64,000 bases of DNA from Pelagihabitans sp963760375 (GTDB lineage Bacteria > Bacteroidota > Bacteroidia > Flavobacteriales > Flavobacteriaceae): contig CAVXCS010000005.1 in assembly GCA_963760375.1 (NCBI GenBank), positions 1,178,001-1,242,000 of the forward strand, read 5' to 3'. The notes under the pieces were generated by a model that had not been told where the DNA came from, ran no database searches, and worked only from the letters and a program-made list of their open reading frames with translations. Position 1 is the first letter of the stretch, and each line of letters begins with the position of its first letter. Below are positions 1-7,964 of this stretch, one piece after another. The translations under genes were made by a program, and so were the position numbers.

Positions 1-759
1 GTTGAAAGTGGCATCCATCGAGTCTAACAGTGATTGGGTATCCACAGTACCCGTGGTATCGATTGTTAGGCCCAGGATGATAAAGAAGATGAGGCTAACG
101 GTATAGGTGGGGATGGTGGTTATGGTCATATATTTGATATGACCGAACAAATCCCCTCCCGCCATGGCAGGGGCCAAATTGGTCGTATCGCTCATCGGGG
201 AAAGTTTGTCACCGAAATAGGCGCCTGACAAAACGGCCCCAGCTGTCATGCCCAAGGATATTCCCAGAGCACTTCCGATACCGATCAACGCGATGCCCAC
301 GGTGGCCGAGGTGGTCCAAGAACTGCCCGTGGCGATCGATATAATGGAACAAATGATTACCGTTGCCACCAAAAAAATGGTCGGATTTAAAATTTGCAGG
401 CCATAATAGATCATTGAAGGGATGATGCCACTGATGAGCCATGTACCCGAAAGGGCCCCCACCATAAGCAGGATAAGGAGGGCTCCGGTCGTAGATTTCA
501 CGTTTTCAGCCACTTCCGTCAGCAATTGGGCATAGCTGACCTTGTTGAATGCTCCGACTATAGCGGCGACAGCACCGCCCATCAAGAGGATGAATTGGTT
601 CGATCCACTTAGCGCGTCATCGCCAAAAACAAAAACATTATAGGCCAACATACCCACCAATATAACCACAGGTAATAAGGCCTCATAGATATTGAGTTCT
701 ACATTTTCAACTATATTTTCATCCTGGGGTTCTGAGGGGCGAATGTCTTGGCTTTGCAT
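1..759 (-). CDS. nhaC: Na+/H+ antiporter, NhaC family (3' end missing)
   Basis: Inner-membrane antiporter expected to exchange Na+ for H+. 253 codons are open from an ATG at 759 to the window edge with no stop, so the C-terminal part lies outside. The visible part has a short charged N-terminus, several hydrophobic segments, and NhaC-type signatures: SGTWLISGIIPSMIYYG, a Gly/Ser/Thr-rich stretch (ATGSSWTTSATVGIALIGIG) and a conserved loop GAYFGDKLSPMSDTTNLAP. Family assignment is firm from these motifs; substrate (Na+ versus a co-transported amino or dicarboxylic acid) is less certain. The next gene in the same direction starts 73 bp upstream and encodes a sulfur amino-acid lyase. Confidence 0.88.
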   Translation of the reverse strand, partial: MQSQDIRPSEPQDENIVENVELNIYEALLPVVILVGMLAYNVFVFGDDALSGSNQFILLMGGAVAAIVGAFNKVSYAQLLTEVAENVKSTTGALLILLMVGALSGTWLISGIIPSMIYYGLQILNPTIFLVATVIICSIISIATGSSWTTSATVGIALIGIGSALGISLGMTAGAVLSGAYFGDKLSPMSDTTNLAPAMAGGDLFGHIKYMTITTIPTYTVSLIFFIILGLTIDTTGTVDTQSLLDSMDATFN

Positions 760-831
760 TGGGTTGGATTAGAAGCTTCGTAATATTACAATTTTATCAC
801 GGTTCTGCAAATTACCCAAACCAGTTTCAAA

Positions 832-2052
832 TCAGGGGTGCACTTTCGATTTTTTTAGGATTCCCAATTGTTGCATGCAATCTTTCATGGTTTCATAAGT
901 ACGTTCAATATCGTTGTCCAGACCCACCGAAAACCTGATCAGACCATCGCTCAGGCCCATATTTTTTTGATCTTCCAAGGGGATTTCTGAAGAAGTGGAA
1001 GTGCCAGGGGCACTGAAAAGTGTTTTATAAAACCCGAGGCTTACGGCCAAATAGCCCAACTTTCTGGTCTGCATCATTTCCATTAGGGCATTCGCATTGT
1101 ACAAGGTGCCCACATCAAGGGTCATCAATCCGCCAAAACCAAATTCAGGATTCATCTGGCTTTTCATGACGCCATGTCCAGGATGTGTTTCCAATCCCGG
1201 ATATACTACCCTAAGGCCATCTTTCTCAAATTTTTTGGCCAGATGGAGCGCGTTGGCACTGTGTGTCTTCATTCTGAGGTGAAGGGTGCGCATGTTCTTG
1301 AGGATCGATGCCGCGCGAAGGCTATCGAGGGTGCTGCCCAAAAGCATGCCCGAACCTGAGTTGACATCTTTCAGGGACAGGCAGAAAGGTTTGTCACCGC
1401 AGACCGCTCCCGCCACACAATCGCTGGTTCCATTGATAAATTTAGTGAGGCTGTGAATTACGATATCGGCTCCCAACCGGGCCGGGGCAATGGTGAGGGG
1501 CGAAAAGGTATTGTCGACCACCAAGGGAATCCCATATTTCTTGGCAAGCTTGGAAAGCGCCCTGATATCGGCGACCTCCAATAAAGGATTACTGACGCTC
1601 TCACAATAGATCATCTTGGTATTCGGGGTAATGGCACCTTCAACGGCCTCTATTTTGGTAGTATCGACAAATGAGGTGGCAATGTTGAATTTGGCCAGAA
1701 AGTTTTTCATAAATGCATAAGTACCCCCATAAATGGTGCGGCTGCTTACCACGTGGTCTCCGGCACCGCAGCATTGCATGATCACGGAAGTAATGGCACC
1801 CATGCCACTGCCATAAACATTGGCGGTTTCTGTCCCTTCGAGCGCGGCCAAAGCCTCTCCGAGGTAAAGATTGGAAGGGGAAGAATGTCTGCTGTACAGA
1901 TAGCATCCCTCGGTATTGCCCTCAAAGGTATCGAACATGGTTTTGGCCGATAGGAAGGTATAGGTCGATGAATCTGAAATGGAGGGATTCACCCCGCCAT
2001 ATTCCCCAAAATACTGCAGATCTTGTAAATGATTTGATGCCTTATACGCCAT
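832..2052 (-). CDS. PLP-dependent Cys/Met metabolism enzyme, methionine gamma-lyase type
   Basis: Trans-sulfuration family enzyme (fold type I PLP), probably a methionine gamma-lyase or cystathionine gamma-lyase. The PLP lysine lies in HSLTKFING (Lys204 counted from the start used here). Other family motifs are YSRHSSPS, GSGMGAI and VDNTFSPL. I chose the ATG at 2052 (MAYKASNHLQDLQYFG); an in-frame ATG at 2085 would add 11 residues rich in Ile, Phe and Tyr that homologues normally lack. Length 406 aa is typical. It is divergent from an Lrp/AsnC regulator across a 152-bp AT-rich gap, which suggests control by sulfur amino acids. The exact substrate cannot be told from sequence. Confidence 0.88.
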   Translation of the reverse strand: MAYKASNHLQDLQYFGEYGGVNPSISDSSTYTFLSAKTMFDTFEGNTEGCYLYSRHSSPSNLYLGEALAALEGTETANVYGSGMGAITSVIMQCCGAGDHVVSSRTIYGGTYAFMKNFLAKFNIATSFVDTTKIEAVEGAITPNTKMIYCESVSNPLLEVADIRALSKLAKKYGIPLVVDNTFSPLTIAPARLGADIVIHSLTKFINGTSDCVAGAVCGDKPFCLSLKDVNSGSGMLLGSTLDSLRAASILKNMRTLHLRMKTHSANALHLAKKFEKDGLRVVYPGLETHPGHGVMKSQMNPEFGFGGLMTLDVGTLYNANALMEMMQTRKLGYLAVSLGFYKTLFSAPGTSTSSEIPLEDQKNMGLSDGLIRFSVGLDNDIERTYETMKDCMQQLGILKKSKVHP

Positions 2053-2204
2053 AATATGAAAATATTTTGAAGATAAAATTATCAATAATTAGATAAAATA
2101 TCAATCTATATACTAAAAAATAGAAAATAAAACTATCATATGTATAAATAATAGATTATAATACTAAATTTGTACTGTTTTTATCCCAAAATAGAAAAAA
2201 AGGC
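2053..2204. promoter_or_regulatory. Divergent promoter region between the lyase and the Lrp-type regulator
   Basis: Very AT-rich 152-bp intergenic region with many runs of A and T. On the plus strand TAAATTTG at 2165-2172 fits the Bacteroidota -7 consensus TAnnTTTG, 32 bp before the regulator's ATG. No clear -33 box is visible. Lrp-family proteins favour such AT-rich, bendable DNA, so autoregulation and control of the lyase are likely, but this is inference from gene arrangement. Confidence 0.45.
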
Positions 2205-2669
2205 ATGCAAAAACTCGATGAAACAGACCTGAAATTGCTTTTCCTATTGCAAGAGGACGCCAAGAAAACCACCAAACAGTACGCCAACAGTTTAGGCCTG
2301 TCGACCACCGCGGTGTATGAACGCATCAAAAGACTTGAGAAGACCGGCACCATTCAGAAATACGTGGCCCTGATCGACAAAAAAAAGATCAACAAATCGT
2401 TTGTGGCCTTTTGTCATGTAAAATTGATCCAACACATCAAAGATTTTGTGCTACAGTTTGAACAAGAAGTCCTTAAGCTTGAGGAAGTGGCCGAATGTTA
2501 TCATATCAGTGGGGATTATGATTACCTATTAAAAATACATGTCAGTGATATGGAGGCCTATCGCGACTTTATGGTGACCAAGCTCACGGCAATAAAACAT
2601 ATCGGCAGTACGCAGAGTTCGTTCGTAATCAATGAGGTGAAACACAGTACGGCAATACACCTCAACTAA
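2205..2669 (+). CDS. Lrp/AsnC family transcriptional regulator
   Basis: 154-aa feast/famine regulator: N-terminal winged helix-turn-helix (about residues 4-60, KTTKQYANSLGLSTTAVYER is the recognition region) followed by a RAM/ligand-binding alpha-beta domain (about 65-150; ECYHISGDYDYLLKIHV is the typical signature). Divergent from the methionine-lyase-type gene, a pairing that is common in Bacteroidota and suggests it senses a sulfur or branched amino acid and controls its neighbour. Start ATG at 2205. Confidence 0.9.
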   Translation: MQKLDETDLKLLFLLQEDAKKTTKQYANSLGLSTTAVYERIKRLEKTGTIQKYVALIDKKKINKSFVAFCHVKLIQHIKDFVLQFEQEVLKLEEVAECYHISGDYDYLLKIHVSDMEAYRDFMVTKLTAIKHIGSTQSSFVINEVKHSTAIHLN

Positions 2670-2769
2670 GATGGATGACGGTTCATGTGCTTTTTATATT
2701 TGGGTGCGGTGCGGGATTTTTCTAAATGTACGAAAGTGTGCGCTTTACTTTTTCTGCCGGATTGGGGCC

Positions 2770-2799
2770 TTGCCCTAACGTAAAACATTCGTATTTTTG
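2770..2799 (+). promoter_or_regulatory. Predicted Bacteroidota-type promoter of lpdA
   Basis: TTG at 2770-2772, 19-bp spacer, then TATTTTTG at 2792-2799, matching the TTG/TAnnTTTG consensus of the Bacteroidota primary sigma factor. It lies 61 bp before the lpdA start. Prediction from consensus only. Confidence 0.5.
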
Positions 2800-2860
2800 C
2801 TTTTTAAAAGGCTGGGGCAATGCCCAACAACCAACAGTCTTTGGCTAAAAATTCTTTTTT

Positions 2861-4267
2861 ATGACACAATACGACGTGGCCATCATTGGCTCTGGCCCTG
2901 GCGGCTATGTAGCGGCAATCCGTTGCGCACAGTTGGGTATGAAGACCGCAATCATTGAAAAATACAGCACTTTAGGGGGCACCTGCCTTAATGTAGGCTG
3001 CATTCCTTCGAAGGCGCTTCTCGATTCTTCACACCATTATGAAGATGCCATAACCCATTTTAAGGAGCACGGCATCGATATTCCTGGAGAAATCAAGGTA
3101 AACTTGGCACAGATGATTTCCAGAAAACAAGCCGTGGTAGACCAGACCTGCGCAGGGGTGAAGTTTTTGATGGATAAAAATAAAATTGACGTTTTCGAGG
3201 GAATGGGTAGCTTTAAGGATGCCAACCATGTCAACATCAAAAAAAATGATGGGAAGACCGAAACCATAGAAGCCAAGAACATTATCATCGCAACCGGTTC
3301 AAAACCGGCAAGCTTGCCTTTTATCAAAATCGATAAGGAAAGGATCATTACTTCAACGGAAGCCCTGAAACTAAAAGAAATCCCCAAGCATCTGATCGTG
3401 ATCGGCGGCGGGGTTATCGGGCTGGAGCTGGGGCAGGTATACAAGCGGTTGGGCTCAGAGGTTACCGTAGTGGAATTCATGGATCGTATCATTCCAGGAA
3501 TGGATGCCGCCTTGTCCAAGGAGTTGATGAAGGTGATGAAGAAACAGAAAGTGGCATTCAACCTGTCGCATAAAGTGAAATCTGTGGCACGCAAAGGGAA
3601 CGAAGTCACTGTAAAGGCTGATAACCAAAAAGGTGAGGAAGTCGTTTTTAAAGGGGATTATTGTTTGGTCTCCGTAGGAAGAAGGCCTTATACCGATGGT
3701 TTGAACGTTGAAGCGGCCGGCGTAAAAATAGACCCGAAAGGAACTATAGCGGTCAATGATCATTTGCAGACCAATGTGCCCAACATTTACGCGATCGGCG
3801 ACGTTGTACGCGGTGCCATGCTGGCCCACAAAGCGGAAGAAGAAGGATCGGTAGTGGCCGAAATTTTGGCCGGACAAAAACCCCATATCGATTATAACCT
3901 CATTCCCGGTGTCGTATATACCTGGCCCGAAGTGGCCGCGGTGGGCAAAACCGAAGAGGAATTGAAAAAAGAAGGGGTCGATTACAAAGTAGGGCAGTTC
4001 CCCATGAGGGCATTGGGGCGTTCAAGGGCCAGTATGGACCTGGATGGTTTCGTTAAAATTTTGGCCGATAAGAAGACCGATGAAGTTTTGGGGGTTCATA
4101 TGATCGGAGCCCGTTGTGCCGATTTGATCGCGGAAGCGGTCACAGCGATGGAATTTAGGGCCTCGGCAGAAGACATTGCCCGAATGAGCCACTCCCATCC
4201 CACCTATGCTGAAGCGGTTAAGGAAGCCGCACTGGCGGCCACGGGAAATAGGGCGCTGCACATTTAA
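2861..4267 (+). CDS. lpdA: Dihydrolipoyl dehydrogenase (E3)
   Basis: FAD-dependent oxidoreductase reoxidising dihydrolipoamide in 2-oxoacid dehydrogenase complexes and the glycine cleavage system, with NAD+ as acceptor. 468 aa, full length. N-terminal FAD-binding GSGPGG, redox disulfide GGTCLNVGCIPSK (Cys42/Cys47), second dinucleotide-binding motif IGGGVIGLELG, FAD contact NIYAIGDV, and C-terminal dimer/active-site signature SHSHPTYAEAVKEAA (His-Glu). It is not next to other complex subunits and has its own promoter and terminator, so it is probably expressed alone and shared between complexes. Confidence 0.96.
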   Translation: MTQYDVAIIGSGPGGYVAAIRCAQLGMKTAIIEKYSTLGGTCLNVGCIPSKALLDSSHHYEDAITHFKEHGIDIPGEIKVNLAQMISRKQAVVDQTCAGVKFLMDKNKIDVFEGMGSFKDANHVNIKKNDGKTETIEAKNIIIATGSKPASLPFIKIDKERIITSTEALKLKEIPKHLIVIGGGVIGLELGQVYKRLGSEVTVVEFMDRIIPGMDAALSKELMKVMKKQKVAFNLSHKVKSVARKGNEVTVKADNQKGEEVVFKGDYCLVSVGRRPYTDGLNVEAAGVKIDPKGTIAVNDHLQTNVPNIYAIGDVVRGAMLAHKAEEEGSVVAEILAGQKPHIDYNLIPGVVYTWPEVAAVGKTEEELKKEGVDYKVGQFPMRALGRSRASMDLDGFVKILADKKTDEVLGVHMIGARCADLIAEAVTAMEFRASAEDIARMSHSHPTYAEAVKEAALAATGNRALHI

Positions 4268-4287
4268 TCCAAAGGATAATACAACTA

Positions 4288-4320
4288 AAAATCCCATCAA
4301 ATTGATGGGATTTCTTTTTC
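4288..4320. terminator. Bidirectional intrinsic terminator between lpdA and the CDGSH gene
   Basis: Near-perfect inverted repeat AAATCCCATCAA / TTGATGGGATTT with a one-base centre, followed by TTTCTTTTTC on the plus strand. It ends lpdA; its right end abuts the stop of the convergent CDGSH gene, with only a short A-run for the minus direction, so function for that gene is less sure. Confidence 0.75.
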
Positions 4321-4552
4321 AGAGGGTGTTGTGCGTCCCGTCACAATAAGGCGGATTGCCCGTTTGTTTACAGGTGCAAAGCCAGACCTCATTATTCGTT
4401 TTCGCAACGAAGCCTAACGATCCAGGTTTTTCATAGGCACGGTGCGTCCCGTCGCAGAAGGGCTGTGTTTCACTATGACTACAGGTGCACCAGGCATACC
4501 GTTTGTCTTTTTCCAATGTAGTGTTAATGGGGGAATAGGTTTTTTTGCTCAT
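4319..4552 (-). CDS. Dual CDGSH-type iron-sulfur protein
   Basis: 77-aa protein with two CDGSH motifs of the type C-x-C-x(n)-P-x-CDGTH: CTCSHSETQPFCDGTH and CTCKQTGNPPYCDGTH. Each should bind a 2Fe-2S cluster through three Cys and one His, as in mitoNEET-like proteins. No signal peptide or membrane anchor, so cytoplasmic. Likely role is electron transfer or Fe-S/redox homeostasis; no specific partner is evident from the neighbours. Confidence 0.9.
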   Translation of the reverse strand: MSKKTYSPINTTLEKDKRYAWCTCSHSETQPFCDGTHRAYEKPGSLGFVAKTNNEVWLCTCKQTGNPPYCDGTHNTL

Positions 4553-4599
4553 TTATTACCAATTTTTATCGTTGGGGAAGATAACGAAAAGCAATACGA

Positions 4600-5784
4600 T
4601 TAACCCTTCACCAGGCCAAAAGAACGCAACATCTTAAATATAAGGACCCTCGCGTTATCGATAAGGGAAACCGTCATAAGTTCCATAGTCACCAAAGTCG
4701 TTTTTAGTCGAGTATTCAAAACAGACTTCAAGTACTCTTTGTGGGTTTCGTATTTCAAGGCCGAATAAGCACAGATCACCATAAAGGCCAACGCACCGGG
4801 AATCGCAATGACAGGGTGCAGGGAGTGGTCTAAAAAACGGTACAGTCCCAAGCCGGTCAAGCTCCCATAAAGAATCATAAAATGAATGATATAAATCGAT
4901 AGGGTACTTTGCCCGATCTTAAGCAAGGTAGCATTTTTTAACAGGCCTCTGATCGACATGAAAATTGCAAATACCACCAAGACATCCCCTAATCGCATGA
5001 ACAAATAATTATTCGAGAACACATTTCCGAACAATTCGATGCCCGTATGGTTCGCAAGGGCCAAAAACCACTCGGATGAATAGAACATCAAGGTCAGGCC
5101 TGCTATGGCTGAAAGACTTATCGCAACGGGATATAGATATTTGGCAGATTTGAATTTGGTAAATACGATGGACAGGAACGCCCCAAAGGAAGCGTAACCA
5201 AACCAAGGCAAAATGGTGAACACAGAACCGTTGGCTTTGGTGATATAATTGGCAATCGCCTGGGGCAAGTAACTTAAGCTCGCCTGTTTGTATAAGGGCT
5301 CAAAGAGGAACAACAGTACCGTGATGCCGACAAAAGTAATCGGCAACACAAACTTCCTGCTTTTTTGGGTGAGTAGGTAAAGCCCGATGATGCCTAGGAT
5401 GGAGAGCCCGATACAATGCAGCACGTCTACCAGGAAGAAAGAATCGTAAATTTCCCCGCTCAATAACCCAAATAGATTGAGGCGCAACAGATACCCTATA
5501 AATAGCAGTTCCAATCCACGTTTGATGCCTTTTTTGACGCGTGGATTATCCAAGCCGTTATTTTCGCCCCGTATCAATAAAAAAGTAAAAATAAATCCCG
5601 AAACGGTAAAGAAAACGGGGGCGGTAATGCCTCTAAAATACTTCCAGACCGAAAAAGCCATATTTTGATCGTCCCTGAAGGCGTTATCGAGCAATCCATC
5701 AATAAAATGGCCTTGGAGCATCATTAAGATGGCCCAAGCACGCATGGCATCTATAAAATATAATCGTGCTTTGTTGTTTTCCAC
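4600..5784 (-). CDS. Integral membrane acyltransferase-like protein (HGSNAT/DUF1624 type)
   Basis: 394-aa protein with about ten hydrophobic segments. The start (RLYFIDAMRAWAILMMLQGH) carries the Asp-Ala-x-Arg and His features of the heparan-alpha-glucosaminide acetyltransferase/DUF1624 group, related to acyltransferase family 3. These proteins transfer acyl groups across or at the inner membrane to sugars or envelope molecules. The acceptor cannot be predicted. C-terminal ~50 residues are hydrophilic and cytoplasmic-looking. It stands alone between a CDGSH protein and a divergent reductase. Confidence 0.72.
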   Translation of the reverse strand: MENNKARLYFIDAMRAWAILMMLQGHFIDGLLDNAFRDDQNMAFSVWKYFRGITAPVFFTVSGFIFTFLLIRGENNGLDNPRVKKGIKRGLELLFIGYLLRLNLFGLLSGEIYDSFFLVDVLHCIGLSILGIIGLYLLTQKSRKFVLPITFVGITVLLFLFEPLYKQASLSYLPQAIANYITKANGSVFTILPWFGYASFGAFLSIVFTKFKSAKYLYPVAISLSAIAGLTLMFYSSEWFLALANHTGIELFGNVFSNNYLFMRLGDVLVVFAIFMSIRGLLKNATLLKIGQSTLSIYIIHFMILYGSLTGLGLYRFLDHSLHPVIAIPGALAFMVICAYSALKYETHKEYLKSVLNTRLKTTLVTMELMTVSLIDNARVLIFKMLRSFGLVKG

Positions 5785-5982
5785 AGTTATTTATGTACTC
5801 CCATTTCGAGGTTTAAAGTCGATCCGGATTTCAATGTTAAATCAATTCAACCAACTGGTCTTTAAACCCTATATACTTACAAAACAAGGTGTTTGGATGT
5901 TTCGCGGTGCAAAATTATATAAAATAAAGACAGGTCTGTATATTTTATGGTAAATTCGACGGCTAAACCCAAAAAATCCCAT

Positions 5983-6525
5983 ATGGCGGCAATATTGGCA
6001 TTTGCGGGAAGTAATTCTTCCACCTCTATCAACTATAAACTCGTTAAATACACCACTTCGCTCATCGACGGGCATGAAGTGCAATCGATCAACATGCACC
6101 ATTTGCCTTTTCCCATGTACAGCGAAGATCATGAGAGGGAAAATGGTTATACAAACTCCTTGATCGAATTAAGGGACGATATCCTGAAATCAGATGGCTT
6201 GATCATTTCGGTAAACGAACATAACAGCAATCCCTCTGCCTTTTTTAAAAATTTGATCGATTGGTTATCGCGGTTGGAACGAAAGTTCCTGCAAGACAAA
6301 AAGATCATGCTCATGGCTACTTCCAAGGGCAAAAGGGGTGCCATAGGCAGTTTGGAGGTGGTCAAGAATATGTTGACCCGTTTCGGGGCTGAGATTGTCA
6401 TTACTTTTTCCTTACCTTCCTTTGGTGATAACTTCGAGGAATCTAAGGGCATACTGGATACCGGGCTGGCATTGGAGCATGAGAAGGCGTTGAAATTGTT
6501 TCTTGAAAACCTACCTCAAAGGTAA
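5983..6525 (+). CDS. NAD(P)H-dependent FMN reductase family protein
   Basis: Flavodoxin-fold reductase of the NADPH-dependent FMN reductase family. The N-terminal FMN phosphate loop AFAGSNSSTSINYKLV follows immediately after the first strand, and SVNEHNSNPSAFFKNLIDWL is the isoalloxazine-contacting loop. The start at 5983 gives 180 aa, beginning MAAILAFAGSNSS as in homologues; an in-frame ATG at 5947 would add 12 polar residues of no obvious purpose. Likely reduces quinones, flavins or azo-type compounds in the cytoplasm; substrate unknown. Confidence 0.82.
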   Translation: MAAILAFAGSNSSTSINYKLVKYTTSLIDGHEVQSINMHHLPFPMYSEDHERENGYTNSLIELRDDILKSDGLIISVNEHNSNPSAFFKNLIDWLSRLERKFLQDKKIMLMATSKGKRGAIGSLEVVKNMLTRFGAEIVITFSLPSFGDNFEESKGILDTGLALEHEKALKLFLENLPQR

Positions 6526-6655
6526 TGGCCTCGATTTTGGGTCGGTTATTCCATCCAGAAGTCAATTGACCTGCGCAAGTTTGGGAAATGGCCCTCCTCC
6601 CTGGTTTATTTTAGGATCTCCATGCCTTAATTGCAATTCTTCCTAACTTTGCCCT

Positions 6656-7964
6656 GTGTTAGCCCAATTCGCCGAACATATCGAAAACCATTTTCAGGAG
6701 CTCCAAAAATCTCCCTTTCTTCTCGCCTGCAGTGGAGGGGTCGATAGTGTGGTGCTGGCGCATCTCTGCCAAACTTTAAAACTTGATTTCTCCATTGCCC
6801 ATTGTAACTTTCAATTACGTGGTAATGACAGCCTGGAAGATGAACATTTTGTGGGCCGCTTGGCCAAGGCCTTGAAGAAAAACTTTTATGTGATCCATTT
6901 CGACACCCTTGGCTATATCAACCAAAATAAATTGTCATTGCAGGTGGCGGCCAGAGAACTGCGCTATGCCTGGTTCGCCGAACTCATGAAGGAAAAAGGA
7001 TATAATACCCTGGTCACGGCCCATCACGGCGATGACAATCTCGAGACTTTTCTCATCAATCTTTCGAGAGGCACCGGTATTGAGGGCCTGACCGGAATTC
7101 CTGAAAAGACCAAATCGATTTCCAGACCTTTGTTGATGTTTTCGAAAGAAACGATCCTGGCCTATGCCAAACAGGAAAAATTGGAATGGCGGGAAGACCG
7201 CACGAACGCCGAAACGAAATACCTCAGGAACAAGATCAGGCATCATATCGTGCCCCATTTAAAGGAACTGCACCCGACCTTTCCGGAGAACTTCCACCTT
7301 ACACAATCGCATCTATCGGAAACCGCGGCCATGCTTAAAAACCATATTACCTGGCTTAAAAAAGAAATCTTCCACCAAAAAGAGGGGTTCATCGAGATCA
7401 GAATTGCCGACCTTGGGCAACTACACCCCCTAAATGGTTATTTGTACCATCTGTTCTCCGATTATGGATTTACGGCCTGGAAAGACATTGCGCACTTGAT
7501 CGACGCCATAAGCGGGAAAGCGGTATATTCCAAAACGCACCGTTTGATCAGGTCAAGGGATTCACTGATGCTGGAACAATTGCAGGACCGGGATTCCAAC
7601 ACCTATACCATTGAATGGGCGACAGACCGTAATACGGCATCCCGTTGCTCTTACCATACAAGAGGTAAAGGCCATGGGCGATCTGGATAAAAATGTACTA
7701 TATGCCGACAAAAAAACGTTAAAGTATCCTCTGACCGTTAGGAAATGGAAAAAAGGAGACTATTTTCACCCGTTCGGCATGAAGGGCAGCAAGAAACTTT
7801 CGAAGTTTTTCAAAGACGAGAAATACGATGCCATTTCCAAAAACCGTCAATGGCTGCTTTGTTCCGATGATGAGGTGGTCTGGGTCATCGGCAAACGGGC
7901 CGATGAACGGTTCAAGGTAACCGAAAACACAGATAGCATCGTAAAATTTACATTGAACCAATGA
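6656..7964 (+). pseudogene. tilS: tRNA(Ile)-lysidine synthase, interrupted by a +1 frameshift
   Basis: ATP-dependent enzyme that converts C34 of tRNA-Ile(CAU) to lysidine, needed to read AUA codons. GTG start at 6656, with TAACTTTG immediately upstream, which suggests a leaderless mRNA. The PP-loop SGGVDS (residues 26-31) and AHHGDDNLETFLINL are present. The first frame runs to a TAA at 7688-7690, but the family's C-terminal domain (LKYPLTVRKWKKGDYFHPFG) continues in another frame to 7964. The switch maps to the GGG at 7617-7619: removing one base restores one reading frame of about 435 codons. Because tilS is normally essential, a sequencing error is likelier than true loss. The stop overlaps dsbD by 4 bp (ATGA), implying coupling. 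Confidence 0.85.
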
